A stretch of DNA of 64,000 nucleotides from NCBI GenBank assembly GCA_021785405.1, contig JAJYFF010000001.1, forward strand, positions 94,933 to 158,932, written 5' to 3'. The notes below the pieces were generated by a model, which did not search any database, was not told the DNA's origin, and saw only the letters and a list, made by a program, of their open reading frames with translations. The DNA is from Pseudomonadota bacterium. GTDB lineage: Bacteria > Pseudomonadota > Gammaproteobacteria > Steroidobacterales > Steroidobacteraceae. Both the position numbers and the translations under genes were made by a program. This document shows positions 43,591 through 52,846 of the stretch, in pieces. Positions within the stretch are counted from its first letter, which is position 1. Each line of letters begins with the position of its first letter.

Positions 43591-45036
43591 TCAGCCGGGC
43601 GCGCGTGCGGGCGGCGTGATCGACGCGAGCGCGAGCAACGCGCGGCCGCGTGCGGCCGCGTGATCGACGATCGGGCGCGGGTAATCGACGTCGAGCGTCA
43701 CGCGGGCCTCGTGCAGCACCGCGGCCGGCGCTTTCCAGGGTTCGTGGATCCACTCGGCGGGCAGCCGTGCGAGCTCCGGTAGGTACCGGCGCACGTACGC
43801 GCCCTCGGGATCGAAGCGTCGGCCCTGAGCGGTTGGATTGAAGATCCGGAAGTACGGCGCGGCATCCGCGCCGCAGCCCGCGATCCATTGCCAGCCGAGG
43901 GTATTCGCCGCGAGGTCGGCGTCGACCAAGGTGTCCCAGAACCACCGGGCTCCGTCGTTCCACGGCAGCAGCAGATCCTTGACCAGGAACGACCCCACGA
44001 TCATGCGGACGCGGTTGTGCATCCAGCCGGTGCGCCACAGTTCCCGCATCCCGGCGTCGACGATCGGGTAGCCCGTGCGCCCGCGGCGCCAGGCGGCGAG
44101 CGCCGCCGGGTCGTCCCGCCACGGAAACTCCGCGAACGCCGGTCGCAGCGGCTCGGTCGGGGTTTGCGGGAAATGGTGCAGCAGGTGGTGCGCGAATTCG
44201 CGCCAACCGAGCTCGGCGAGAAACTGCGACTCACGCCAGCGCAGGCGGCGCGGCGCCGCGAACGCGCGGACCGCGTGCCAGACCTGGCGAGGGCCGATCT
44301 CGCCGAAATGCAAATGCGGCGAGAGGCGCGAGGTGCCGGTGCGGTCGGGTCGGTCGCGATCGACCGTGTACTGATCGAACGCCTCGCGCACGAACGCGGC
44401 GAGGCGCTCCGCGGCGCCGCGGCTCCCCGGCTGCCAGCACGCCTCGAGCCCCTCGTCCCAGCGCCGGGTCGGTTGCAACGCGAGGGCGTCGAGCGCTGCG
44501 GACGGCGGCCAATCCGCCGGTGCCGGCAAGCGGTCCGGGGCGGCGATCGGTGCCGCGGGATCGGGCCGCGCGAGGCAATGCCGCCAGAACGGCGTGAACA
44601 CCTGGAACGGCCGGCCGGCCTGATTCGCGACGCTGCCCGGTTCGTGCAGCAGCGACGCGTTGAAGCTCTCGGTCGCGATCCCCGCGCCGCGCAGCGCCGC
44701 CTCGATGCGCCGATCGTGCGCGGCCGCCGCCGGTTCGAAGCGCCGATTCCAGACGACGCGCGTCGCGCCGGTCTCGCGCGCCAGCGCGAGGAGCGCGCCG
44801 TCCGTCTCGTCCGCGGTGCGCAACGTGAGCCGCGAGCCGACGCGCCCGAGTTCGGCAGCGAGCGCCGCGAGGCTATGGTGCAGCCACCAGCGGCTCGCGG
44901 CGCCGGGCGCCCAGCCGTCCGCACGCTCGTCCGCGTGCACGTACACCGGTATCACCGCGGAATCGCGCGCCGCCGCATCGAGCGCCGGATTGTCCGCGAG
45001 CCGCAGGTCCCGCCGAAACCACATCAAGGTCGTCAT
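43591..45036 (-). CDS. phrB: Deoxyribodipyrimidine photo-lyase (class I CPD type)
   Basis: A 481-residue light-driven DNA repair enzyme. The N-terminal antenna-binding domain starts [20 protein letters not shown]. The C-terminal FAD domain has [40 protein letters not shown] and the strongly conserved [20 protein letters not shown]. It then has RFEPEG-type residues near [20 protein letters not shown] and [20 protein letters not shown]. It repairs cyclobutane pyrimidine dimers by electron transfer from reduced FAD. The ATG at 45036 fits the family start. It is divergent from the ferredoxin-NADP reductase gene (130 bp). Confidence 0.94.
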   Translation of the reverse strand: MTTLMWFRRDLRLADNPALDAAARDSAVIPVYVHADERADGWAPGAASRWWLHHSLAALAAELGRVGSRLTLRTADETDGALLALARETGATRVVWNRRFEPAAAAHDRRIEAALRGAGIATESFNASLLHEPGSVANQAGRPFQVFTPFWRHCLARPDPAAPIAAPDRLPAPADWPPSAALDALALQPTRRWDEGLEACWQPGSRGAAERLAAFVREAFDQYTVDRDRPDRTGTSRLSPHLHFGEIGPRQVWHAVRAFAAPRRLRWRESQFLAELGWREFAHHLLHHFPQTPTEPLRPAFAEFPWRDDPAALAAWRRGRTGYPIVDAGMRELWRTGWMHNRVRMIVGSFLVKDLLLPWNDGARWFWDTLVDADLAANTLGWQWIAGCGADAAPYFRIFNPTAQGRRFDPEGAYVRRYLPELARLPAEWIHEPWKAPAAVLHEARVTLDVDYPRPIVDHAAARGRALLALASITPPARAPG

Positions 45037-45101
45037 GGACGCGAGCCTGCGCGATCGCGGCCGCGCCGGCAAGCGGCCGCGAGCGGGCGCAGGTCGCGCC
45101 T

Positions 45102-45129
45102 GCCGAACGCGCGCCGTTCGGCTACAATT
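45102..45129 (+). promoter_or_regulatory. Inverted repeat next to a candidate -10 box before the ferredoxin reductase gene
   Basis: GCCGAAC-GCGCGCC-GTTCGGC (45102-45122) is a perfect 7-bp inverted repeat placed directly before TACAAT (45124-45129), about 40 bp upstream of the ATG. It could be an operator over the promoter. The evidence is position and symmetry only. Confidence 0.3.
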
Positions 45130-45166
45130 CGCCGCACTTCGCCACACTCGCCAGGGAATTTCGCGC

Positions 45167-46237
45167 ATGACGTCCGACCACAACCAGTCCTCCGCCACCC
45201 CTCCGATCGAAGCCGATGTCGTGATCATCGGGGCGGGACCCGCGGGCCTGTTCCAGGTGTTCGAACTCGGTCTGCTCGGGATCCATGCGCACGTGGTCGA
45301 TACGCTCGCGCACGTCGGTGGCCAGTGCACCGAGCTCTATCCGGACAAGCCGATCTACGACATCCCCGCGATCCCGGTCTGCGGTGCGCAGGAGCTCGTC
45401 GATCGGCTGCTGCAGCAGATCAAGCCGTTCAACCCGACGTTCCACCTGGGGCAGGAAGTGACCGGACTCGCGCGCCAGGCGGACGGTCGGTTCCGGCTCG
45501 AGACGACGGCCGGCACGCGCTTCGATGCGCGCACCGTCGTGATCGCCGCGGGCGTCGGCTCGTTCCAGCCGCGCCGGCTCGCGGTCCCGGGGATCGAGGC
45601 GCTCGAAGGCGAGAGCCTGCATTATCGCGTGAAGAACGCGACCGACTTCCACGGCAAGGACCTCGTGATCTGCGGCGGCGGCGATTCCGCGCTCGATTGG
45701 ACCGTCGCGCTGTGCGGCAAGGCGCGTTCGCTCACCCTCGTGCACCGCCGCGCGGAGTTCCGCGGCGCGCCGTCGACCGTCGCGCAGATGCGCGAGCTGG
45801 TCGCCGCGAACCGCATGCAACTGCTCGAGGGCAACCTGGTTGCGCATCGCAGCATCGAGAAGCGTCTCGAGTCGGTCGACGTGCGCACCCCCGGCGACCA
45901 CGTGGTCACGGTGCGCGCCGAGCAGCTCCTGGTGTTCTTCGGCCTCCACCCGAAGCTCGGCCCGATCGCCGAGTGGGGGATCGATCTCGACAAGAAGGCG
46001 CTCAAGGTCGATACGGAGAAATTCGAGACCAACGTGCCGGGGATCTTCGCGATCGGCGACATCAATACCTATCCTGGCAAGAAGAAGCTGATCCTGAGCG
46101 GGTTCCACGAGGCGGCGCTCGCCGCGTTCGGGATCCAGCATCACCTGTATCCGGAGAAGCGGCAATTCCTGCAGTACACGACGACGAGCCCGATCATGCA
46201 GAAGCGGCTCGGCGTCGACGGCGGCGAAGCGGCTTGA
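45167..46237 (+). CDS. Ferredoxin--NADP reductase, thioredoxin-reductase-like type
   Basis: A 356-residue flavoprotein that exchanges electrons between NADPH and ferredoxin. The FAD motif is [20 protein letters not shown] near residue 18, with [19 protein letters not shown] specific to this TrxR-like group. The NADP motif is [17 protein letters not shown] near 165, followed by [14 protein letters not shown]. There is no redox CXXC pair, which separates it from thioredoxin reductase. [19 protein letters not shown] and HHLYPEKR close the FAD site. A tesB gene follows after 7 bp, probably as an operon. Confidence 0.93.
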   Translation: MTSDHNQSSATPPIEADVVIIGAGPAGLFQVFELGLLGIHAHVVDTLAHVGGQCTELYPDKPIYDIPAIPVCGAQELVDRLLQQIKPFNPTFHLGQEVTGLARQADGRFRLETTAGTRFDARTVVIAAGVGSFQPRRLAVPGIEALEGESLHYRVKNATDFHGKDLVICGGGDSALDWTVALCGKARSLTLVHRRAEFRGAPSTVAQMRELVAANRMQLLEGNLVAHRSIEKRLESVDVRTPGDHVVTVRAEQLLVFFGLHPKLGPIAEWGIDLDKKALKVDTEKFETNVPGIFAIGDINTYPGKKKLILSGFHEAALAAFGIQHHLYPEKRQFLQYTTTSPIMQKRLGVDGGEAA

Positions 46238-46244
46238 GCGTGCG

Positions 46245-47108
46245 ATGAACCGGCTGCTCGAGGATCTGCTGAAGGTGATGACGCTCGAGCGGCTGGAGCT
46301 CGACCTGTTCCGCGGCGAGAGTCGCGACATCGGCAGCCCGCAGGTGTTCGGCGGGCAAGTGCTCGGCCAAGCCCTGGCCGCCGCGACCGCGACCGTCGAC
46401 GGCGGTCGCTGCGCGCACTCGCTGCACGCGTATTTCCTGCGACGGGGCGACTTCAACGCACCGATCGTCTACGAAGTGGATCGCGCCCGCGACGGCAACC
46501 ATTTCTCGACGCGCCGGGTCGTCGCAATCCAGCACGGCGAGCAGATCTTCAACCTGTCGGCGTCGTTCCAGTCGGTCGAGAGCGGCTTCGACCACCAGAG
46601 CCCGATGCCGTCGGTTCCGCCGCCGGAGTCGTTGCCGAATCCGGAGGCGCAGCTGCGCGCGCTGCTCGCGAGCCTTCCCGCGCATCAACGCCGGCGGCTC
46701 GAGCAGAAGCGGCCGTTCGAGTTCCGCTTCGTCGAGCCGATGGAACTGCCCGATCCGCCGCAGCGGCCCGCGCGGCGGCACGTGTGGTTCCGCGCGATCG
46801 ACCGGCTTCCGGACGGCGAGTCGCTGCACCGTACGCTGCTCGCCTATGTCTCCGACTATCATCTGCTCGACACGGCGGCGATGCCGCACGGCGTGTCGTT
46901 CGTCTCCGATCGCATCTTGATGGCGAGCGTGGATCACGCGATGTGGTTCCATCGTCCGGTGCGCGTCGACGAGTGGCTGCTGTTCGCGACCGACAGCCCG
47001 AGCGCCTCCGGCGCGCGCGGCTTCGCGCGCGGCCAGGTGTTCTCGACCGACGGTCGGCTGGTCGCGAGCGCTTGTCAGGAGGGCCTGATCCGCCCGATCT
47101 CGCCATGA
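46245..47108 (+). CDS. tesB: Acyl-CoA thioesterase II
   Basis: A 287-residue double hot-dog thioesterase that releases free fatty acids from acyl-CoA. Visible motifs are FRGESRDIGSPQVFGGQVLG, the first-half catalytic area SLHAYFLRRGDFNAPIVYEV, and the second-half AYVSDYHLLDTAAMPHGVSF and SVDHAMWFHRPVRVDEWLLF. Asp, Thr/Ser and Gln of the active site are in these segments. Its stop overlaps the next small gene in an ATGA arrangement. Confidence 0.93.
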   Translation: MNRLLEDLLKVMTLERLELDLFRGESRDIGSPQVFGGQVLGQALAAATATVDGGRCAHSLHAYFLRRGDFNAPIVYEVDRARDGNHFSTRRVVAIQHGEQIFNLSASFQSVESGFDHQSPMPSVPPPESLPNPEAQLRALLASLPAHQRRRLEQKRPFEFRFVEPMELPDPPQRPARRHVWFRAIDRLPDGESLHRTLLAYVSDYHLLDTAAMPHGVSFVSDRILMASVDHAMWFHRPVRVDEWLLFATDSPSASGARGFARGQVFSTDGRLVASACQEGLIRPISP

Positions 47109-47284
47109 TCCGCGCGGTCCTCGTGATCTTGGGCGTCGTCGGCGCGCTGGTCGGCGGACTGCTCACGCTGCGCGCCAGCACCCGGCTCGGGATGCCGAGC
47201 GAGGACGTGATCGAGCGGGCGAAGCGGCGCGAAGCCGAGCGGCGGGCGCGCGCGGGCACCGACGACGACGACCAGCAGGCTTAG
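47105..47284 (+). CDS. Small single-pass membrane protein
   Basis: 59 residues. One hydrophobic N-terminal helix (AVLVILGVVGALVGGLLTLR) is followed by a highly charged tail (DVIERAKRREAERRARAG). The ATG overlaps the tesB stop (ATGA), so it is coupled. The last 4 bp overlap the convergent GNAT gene. Function is unknown. Confidence 0.7.
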   Translation: MIRAVLVILGVVGALVGGLLTLRASTRLGMPSEDVIERAKRREAERRARAGTDDDDQQA

Positions 47285-47877
47285 CCCGCGGGCGAGGAGT
47301 CCTCGTACGGGCTCGGCGCCCCCCGCGCGCGTTCGGCCTCCCACACTTCGCGCGGCAGCACGTACAGGTGGCAGTCCCACCACCGGTTCTTCGCGCGCCG
47401 GTGCTTGCGATACACCGCCTCCCAGCGCATCCCGAGCTTCTCCAGCACGTGGATCGATGCGCGGTTGTTCACGTCGACGGTCGAGATCACGCGCGCGGCG
47501 CGCAGTTCGAGGAACGCCGCCTCGGCGAGCGCCCGCGCGATCTCGGTCGCGTAGCCCCGTCCCCAGTGCGCGGTGCCCAGCATGTAGCCGAGGTCGAACA
47601 CCCCGCGCTCGATCCGGGACAGGTCGCAAGCACCGATCACGCGCCGCGTGTCGGGCTCGACGACGGCGAGCTCGAAGCGGGTCCGCGGGGTCTCGCGCTG
47701 CGATTCGAGCAGGGACTCGAGGTAGTCGGCCGTGCTGTCGGCATCGCGCGGACCGAAGAAGAGGTGGCGGGTGACCCGCGGATCGGAGGAATACGCGAGG
47801 ATCCCGTCGAAGTCCTCGGGGGTGAAGTCGCGCAGCACGAGCCGCGGCGTGCGCCGCGGCAGCGTCAGGCGCCGCAT
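47281..47877 (-). CDS. RimJ/RimL-type GNAT acetyltransferase
   Basis: A 198-residue acetyltransferase. It starts TPRLVLRDFTPEDFDGILAY, has the RimJ/L-type GACDLSRIERGVFDLGYML, the acetyl-CoA motif HWGRGYATEIARALAEAAFL and the C-terminal NNRASIHVLEKLGMRWEAVY. Protein N-termini or small molecules are possible substrates. It converges with the small membrane protein gene, overlapping by 4 bp. Confidence 0.9.
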   Translation of the reverse strand: MRRLTLPRRTPRLVLRDFTPEDFDGILAYSSDPRVTRHLFFGPRDADSTADYLESLLESQRETPRTRFELAVVEPDTRRVIGACDLSRIERGVFDLGYMLGTAHWGRGYATEIARALAEAAFLELRAARVISTVDVNNRASIHVLEKLGMRWEAVYRKHRRAKNRWWDCHLYVLPREVWEAERARGAPSPYEDSSPAG

Positions 47878-47893
47878 CGCCGCGCGACGCCGC

Positions 47894-49324
47894 TCACCGC
47901 AGCACCTTGCCGGGATTCATGATGCCCTGCGGATCGAGCGCGCGCTTCAACGTCCGCATCAGCTCGAGCTCGACCGGATCGGTGCGGCGTTCGAGTTCCT
48001 CGACCTTGAGCCGCCCGATCCCGTGCTCGGCGCTGAACGAGCCGCCGAGGCTCGCCACCAGATCGAACATCGCCGCCTGCAGCGGCGCCTGTCGCGCGAG
48101 GAACGTCGCGCGGTCGGTGCCGGGTCGCTGGCTCACGTTGAAATGCAGATTGCCGTCGCCGACGTGGCCGTAGGCGATCGTCTCGCCGTCGGGCACCGAG
48201 CGCTCGACGAGCGCGGTGCCGAGCTCGATCAGGCGCGGCACCGCGGACACCGGCACCGCCAGATCGTGCTTGAGGCTCGCGCCGTGGCGCCGCTGCGCTT
48301 CCGGCACCGATTCGCGCAGCCGCCAGAACGCCTGCGCCTGCGCGGCGGAGGTCGCGAGCACCGCGCCCGCGACCGTCGCGGCCTCGGCGGCCGATGCGAG
48401 CGCCTCCCCGAGGCGCGTCGTCGGATCGGCGATCGCGCGGCTCGCGCCGATCTCGATCAGCACGAACCACGGCGACGAATCGTCCGCGAGCGGATTCGCG
48501 ACGCCGTCGACGTGGCGCACGGTGAGCTCGACCGCGCGCCGCGGCAGCAACTCGAAACTCGACACCGCTTCGCCGAAGTGCTCGCGCAAGCGCAGCAGCA
48601 GCTCGAGGGCCGCGGCCGGCGAGGGCACGCCCGCGAGCGCGGTGGCCGTGTCCGCCGGCAGCGCGAACAACTTCAGGGCCGCCGCGGTGATCACGCCGAG
48701 GGTGCCCTCGGCGCCGATGAACAGCGATTTCCAGTCGTATCCGGTGTTGTCCTTGCGCAGCGGCTGCAGCGCGCGCAGGACCCGGCCGTCGGCGAGCACC
48801 ACCTCGAGCCCGAGCGTCAGGTCGCGCATCATCCCGTAGCGCAGGACCGCGGTGCCGCCCGCGTTCGTCGACAGGTTGCCGCCGATTTGCGCGCTGCCTT
48901 CGGATCCCAAGGACAGCGGGAACAGCCGCCCCGCCGCGCGCGCCGCGTCCTGCGCGGCCGCGAGCGTGCAACCCGCCTCGACGATCATCGAATCGTTCGC
49001 GGGATCGACCGCGCGAATCCGATTCATGCGCCGCATCGCGATCACGATCTCGGCGCCGTGCTCGGCGGGGGTCGCTCCGCCGCAGTAACTGGTGTTGCCG
49101 CCTTGCGGCACCACCGCGACGCGGTCGCGGTCGCAGATCGCGAGGATCCGCGCGACGTCCTCGACGCTCGACGGCAGCAACACGAGCGGGGTCGATCCGT
49201 GGTACAGCCCGCGAAAGTCCTCGACGTACGGCGCGAGGTCCGCGGGCGCGTCGAGCGCGCCGGCGACGCCGACCACCGCGCGCAGGTCCGCGAGCGTGGA
49301 CGGGGCGGGTGGGCGCGGCGGCAT
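47894..49324 (-). CDS. FAD-linked oxidase, GlcD/D-2-hydroxyacid dehydrogenase type
   Basis: A 476-residue flavoprotein of the VAO family. The FAD-binding half includes LVLLPSSVEDVARILAICDR, VPQGGNTSYCGGATPAEHGA and GSEGSAQIGGNLSTNAGGTA. The FAD-oxidase C-terminal half has YGHVGDGNLHFNVSQRPGTD and FSAEHGIGRLKVEEL with the metal-binding His residues. Substrates in this group are D-lactate, D-2-hydroxyglutarate or glycolate; which one cannot be read. The ATG at 49324 is used; a longer frame would overlap htpX out of frame. It lies 11 bp after htpX on the same strand. Confidence 0.9.
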   Translation of the reverse strand: MPPRPPAPSTLADLRAVVGVAGALDAPADLAPYVEDFRGLYHGSTPLVLLPSSVEDVARILAICDRDRVAVVPQGGNTSYCGGATPAEHGAEIVIAMRRMNRIRAVDPANDSMIVEAGCTLAAAQDAARAAGRLFPLSLGSEGSAQIGGNLSTNAGGTAVLRYGMMRDLTLGLEVVLADGRVLRALQPLRKDNTGYDWKSLFIGAEGTLGVITAAALKLFALPADTATALAGVPSPAAALELLLRLREHFGEAVSSFELLPRRAVELTVRHVDGVANPLADDSSPWFVLIEIGASRAIADPTTRLGEALASAAEAATVAGAVLATSAAQAQAFWRLRESVPEAQRRHGASLKHDLAVPVSAVPRLIELGTALVERSVPDGETIAYGHVGDGNLHFNVSQRPGTDRATFLARQAPLQAAMFDLVASLGGSFSAEHGIGRLKVEELERRTDPVELELMRTLKRALDPQGIMNPGKVLR

Positions 49325-49335
49325 CGGGTCCGGCG

Positions 49336-50211
49336 TCAGGCGGCGCGCAGCGCCGCGATCCGCGCTTCCAGCGGCGGATGCGTCATGAACAGGTGCGTCA
49401 GGCCGCCCGCTCGCTCGGTGTTGATCCCGAAGGCCTGCATCGGCTCGGGCATCGGTGCGCCCTCGCTGTGCTGCAGGGCCTGCAGCGCGCCGATCATGTT
49501 GGAGCGGCCGGCGAGCTCGGCCCCGCCCCGGTCGGCGCGGAACTCGCGGTAGCGCGAGAACCACGCGACGATCATGCTCGCGAAGACGCCAAGCACGACC
49601 TGCGCGATCATCGTCGTCAGGAAGAAGCCGATGCCGGATTCCTCGCGATCGTTACGCAGCACGGTGCGGTCGACGATGCTGCCGATCACGCGCGCGAGGA
49701 AGATCACGAAGGTGTTGACGACCCCTTGCAGCAAGGTGAGCGTGACCATGTCGCCGTTCGCGACGTGGCTGAGTTCGTGGCCGAGCACCGCCTCGATCTG
49801 CGCGGGCGTCATGCCGCGCAGCAAGCCGGTGCTCACCGCGACCAAGGCGGCGTCGCGGCGCGCGCCGGTCGCGAACGCGTTCATCTCCTCGGACTCGAAG
49901 ACACCGACCTCGGGCATGCGGACGTGCGCCGACTCGGCGAGCCGCGCGACGGTCGCGAGCAGCCAGTGCTCGGTGGTGGTGGCCGGCTGCTCGATCACCC
50001 GCACGCCCATCGTGCGTTTCGCGATCCATTTCGACATCGCGAGCGAGATCAGCGCGCCGCCGAAGCCGAAGATCGCCGAGAACACCAGCAGCGCGCCGTA
50101 GCCGCCGCCGCTGATCCGCAGGCCGAACACCCGCTCGACGATGAACAGGACCAGCGACAGCAGCGCCAGCACGGCGATATTCGTGAGCAGGAACAACACG
50201 ATGCGTTTCAT
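49336..50211 (-). CDS. htpX: HtpX, heat-shock membrane zinc metalloprotease
   Basis: A 291-residue inner-membrane protease for quality control of membrane proteins. There are two N-terminal helices (MKRIVLFLLTNIAVLALLSL). The zinc motif GHELSHVANGDMVTLTLLQG lies near residue 140, a third ligand Glu in SRYREFRADRGGAELAG, and two further hydrophobic segments. It is transcribed away from htpG, and both have sigma-32-type promoters in the shared 193-bp gap. The flavoprotein gene follows. Confidence 0.95.
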   Translation of the reverse strand: MKRIVLFLLTNIAVLALLSLVLFIVERVFGLRISGGGYGALLVFSAIFGFGGALISLAMSKWIAKRTMGVRVIEQPATTTEHWLLATVARLAESAHVRMPEVGVFESEEMNAFATGARRDAALVAVSTGLLRGMTPAQIEAVLGHELSHVANGDMVTLTLLQGVVNTFVIFLARVIGSIVDRTVLRNDREESGIGFFLTTMIAQVVLGVFASMIVAWFSRYREFRADRGGAELAGRSNMIGALQALQHSEGAPMPEPMQAFGINTERAGGLTHLFMTHPPLEARIAALRAA

Positions 50212-50263
50212 GGGCGCCTCTTCGCAGGAACTCGCGGTCGACCGGATCCGCCTGCCAACCGCC

Positions 50264-50293
50264 ATGGTCGGGCCGCGGTCGCCGGTTTTCAAG
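50264..50293 (-). promoter_or_regulatory. Sigma-32 (heat-shock) promoter of htpX
   Basis: On the minus strand CTTGAAAA (50293-50286) is the -35 and CCCGACCAT (50272-50264) the -10, with a 15-nt spacer. This matches the CTTGAA / CCCCATNT type. The -10 is about 53 bp before the htpX ATG. Confidence 0.65.
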
Positions 50294-50321
50294 TTCGGGC
50301 CGGCGCCGGACGCGCGCCGGA

Positions 50322-50349
50322 CTTGAACTTCGCGTCGTCGCCCCCAAGT
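50322..50349 (+). promoter_or_regulatory. Sigma-32 (heat-shock) promoter of htpG
   Basis: CTTGAA (50322-50327) and CCCCAAGT (50342-50349) with a 14-nt spacer closely match the RpoH consensus. The -10 is about 55 bp upstream of the htpG ATG. Together with the facing htpX promoter, this makes a compact divergent heat-shock control region. Confidence 0.75.
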
Positions 50350-50404
50350 GGACCCGGGCGGGGCATCGGCCCCGTTGAACCCGGACATCCCACCGAGCGA
50401 GACC

Positions 50405-52273
50405 ATGACGACCGACACGACCCCCGAACGCAAGGAATTCCAGGCGGAAACCCAGCAAGTGCTGCGCCTGGTGATCCACTCGTTGTACTCGCACAAGGAG
50501 ATCTTCCTGCGCGAGCTGATTTCGAACGCGTCCGACGCCTGCGAGAAGCTGCGCTTCGAGGCGATCGGCAAGCCGGAACTGCTCGGCGGCGACGAGCTCA
50601 CGATCCGGCTCAAGGTCGACGCCGACGCGGGCACGCTCACGGTCGCCGACAACGGCGTCGGCATGAACCGCGAGGAAGTCATCGAGAACCTCGGCACGAT
50701 CGCCCGGTCGGGCACCAAGCGGTTCCTGGAGACCTTGAGCGGGGATGCGGCGAAGGACGCGCAACTGATCGGCCAGTTCGGGGTCGGCTTCTACTCGGCC
50801 TTCATCGTCGCCGACCGCGTGACCGTGGTCACCAAGCGGGCCGACGCCGACGCGGTGCGCTGGGAGTCGAGCGGCGAGGGGGCCTACGAGATCGGTGCGA
50901 GCGATCGCGCCGACCGCGGCACCGAGGTGGTCCTGCACCTGCGCGACGACGACAAGGAGTTCCTCGAGGAGTGGCGTCTGCGGGAACTGGTGCGCAAGTA
51001 CTCCGACCACCTCGGCGTGCCGATCGTGTTCGAGTCGGGCGACCGGCGCGAGACGCTGAACCAGGCGAAGGCGTTCTGGACGCGGCCGAAGGCCGAGCTC
51101 TCCGCGGACGATTATCAAGGATTCTTCAAGCACCTCGTGCACGGTGAGGACGAGGCGCGTGCCTGGGCGCACAACAAGGTCGAGGGCGCGCTGGAGTACA
51201 CCTCACTGCTGTACCTGCCGAAGAAGGCGCCGTTCGAGCTGTTCGACCGGGAGCATCGCGCGGGCATCCAGCTCTACGTGAAGCGGGTGTTCATCATGGA
51301 CAAGGCGGCGGAGCTGCTGCCGCCGTGGCTGCGCTTCATGCGCGGGCTGGTCGACACGGCCGACCTGCCGTTGAACGTCTCGCGCGAGCTGCTGCAGAAC
51401 AACCGCACCGTCGACAAGATCCGCGCGGCGCTCGTGAAGCGCACGCTCGACCTGCTCGATGAACTCGCCGCCTCGGACGCCGCGAGCTACGCGGAGTTCT
51501 GGACGGCGTTCGGTGCGGTGCTGAAGGAGGGGATCATCGAGGATCCGGCGATGCGGCCGCGAATCGCGAAGCTGCTGCGCTTTCACTCGACCACCGAGTC
51601 CGGCTGGGTCACGCTCGCCGACTACGTCGCCCGGATGAAGTCCGACCAAAAATCGATTTACTACCTCACCGCGGACACCGAGACCGCCGCGCGCAACAGC
51701 CCGCATCTCGAGGGCTTCCGCGCGAGCGGGATCGAAGTGCTCCTGCTGACCGACCGGATCGACGAATGGGTCGTCAACCACCTGCGCGAATTCGACGGCA
51801 AGCCGCTCGCGAGCGTCGCGAGCGCGGCGGCGGACGTCGCGCCCACGATCCAGACGCCGGACCGGATCGCCGAGGAAGCGAGTTTCAAGGAGCCGCTCGA
51901 ACGCCTCGCGAAGGTGCTCGACGGCAGGATCGACCGTGCGCGCTTGTCGTCGCGACTCACCGAATCGCCGGCGTGCCTGGTGTTCGCCGAGCACGGCGTT
52001 TCGCTGCGGATGGCGCGGATCCTGAAGCAGGCCGGTCAGCAGAATCCGTTCGAGAGCCCGCCGATCCTCGAGGTCAACCCGAAGCACCCGTTGATCGAGC
52101 GGCTCCGCGACACGCCGGAGGACGCCGCGTTCACGGAGCTCGCGCGCGTGTTGTTCGATCAGGCGCTGCTCGCCGAGGGTGGTGAGCTGGAGGATCCGGC
52201 CGCGTTCGTGCGGCGCGTGAATCAACTGATCGTCGGCGGGGTGCAGGAGAAGCCGAGGATCGTGGTGGGTTGA
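50405..52273 (+). CDS. htpG: HtpG, Hsp90 family chaperone
   Basis: A 622-residue ATP-dependent cytosolic chaperone. The GHKL ATPase domain shows SHKEIFLRELISNASDACEK, DNGVGMNREEVIENLGTIA and GQFGVGFYSAFIVADRV. The middle domain includes KEFLEEWRLRELVRKYSDHL and LYLPKKAPFELFDREHRAGI, and PLNVSRELLQNN. The C-terminal dimerisation domain ends near 610. The ATG at 50405 is used because the in-frame residues upstream are not family-like. A sigma-32 promoter precedes it. Confidence 0.97.
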   Translation: MTTDTTPERKEFQAETQQVLRLVIHSLYSHKEIFLRELISNASDACEKLRFEAIGKPELLGGDELTIRLKVDADAGTLTVADNGVGMNREEVIENLGTIARSGTKRFLETLSGDAAKDAQLIGQFGVGFYSAFIVADRVTVVTKRADADAVRWESSGEGAYEIGASDRADRGTEVVLHLRDDDKEFLEEWRLRELVRKYSDHLGVPIVFESGDRRETLNQAKAFWTRPKAELSADDYQGFFKHLVHGEDEARAWAHNKVEGALEYTSLLYLPKKAPFELFDREHRAGIQLYVKRVFIMDKAAELLPPWLRFMRGLVDTADLPLNVSRELLQNNRTVDKIRAALVKRTLDLLDELAASDAASYAEFWTAFGAVLKEGIIEDPAMRPRIAKLLRFHSTTESGWVTLADYVARMKSDQKSIYYLTADTETAARNSPHLEGFRASGIEVLLLTDRIDEWVVNHLREFDGKPLASVASAAADVAPTIQTPDRIAEEASFKEPLERLAKVLDGRIDRARLSSRLTESPACLVFAEHGVSLRMARILKQAGQQNPFESPPILEVNPKHPLIERLRDTPEDAAFTELARVLFDQALLAEGGELEDPAAFVRRVNQLIVGGVQEKPRIVVG

Positions 52274-52291
52274 GCCCGGGAGGGCCAGGGT

Positions 52292-52837
52292 ATGAAGACG
52301 CCATCGATCGTGCTGGCGGTGCCGCCGCAGCCCGAGGACCATCGTCAGGGCCCGGCGCACGCGCGCCTCACGCTGATCGAATACGGTGACTTCGAGTCGC
52401 TGGCGTGCCGCTCGGCCGCGCCGACCGTGCGGATGTTGCTCGAGCAGTACCCGCGGCAACTGCAGGTCATTTACCGGCATTTTCCCTCGGAGCTGGAGCA
52501 CGCGCACGCGGTGCTCGCGGCGGAGGCTGCGGAGGCGGCCGCGGCGCAGGGCAAGTTCTGGGAAATGCACGACGCGCTCTTCCGGCATGCCGCGCGGCTC
52601 GGTCCGAAGGACCTGCACCGCTACGCGGCCGAGATCGGGCTGGATCTGGTGCGCTACACCGTCGAGATGGACGATCACATCTATCTACAGAAGGTGCGCG
52701 AGCACATCGAGGGCGCGCGCCGCAGCCATCTCGTCGCGGCGCCGGCGTTCTTTCTCGGCGGCGTCTACCAGGACACCTCGGCGGGGATGCGCCGTCTCAT
52801 CGACACGGTCGCCGAGGCGGCCGGGCGCGAGCGCTGA
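52292..52837 (+). CDS. DsbA-like thioredoxin-fold protein with incomplete CXXC
   Basis: A 181-residue protein of the DsbA/Thioredoxin_4 type, without a signal peptide, so probably cytosolic. The active-site region reads LIEYGDFESLACRSAAPTVR; relatives have a CPYC-type pair, so here only the second Cys (of SLAC) is left. The helical insertion (EAAAAQGKFWEMHDALFRHA) and the cis-Pro loop (LVAAPAFFLGGVYQD) are intact. It may serve as a peroxidase-like, monothiol or structural protein rather than a disulphide oxidase (inference). It is 18 bp from htpG, probably co-transcribed with it. Confidence 0.83.
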   Translation: MKTPSIVLAVPPQPEDHRQGPAHARLTLIEYGDFESLACRSAAPTVRMLLEQYPRQLQVIYRHFPSELEHAHAVLAAEAAEAAAAQGKFWEMHDALFRHAARLGPKDLHRYAAEIGLDLVRYTVEMDDHIYLQKVREHIEGARRSHLVAAPAFFLGGVYQDTSAGMRRLIDTVAEAAGRER

Positions 52838-52846
52838 AGCGCGCGC

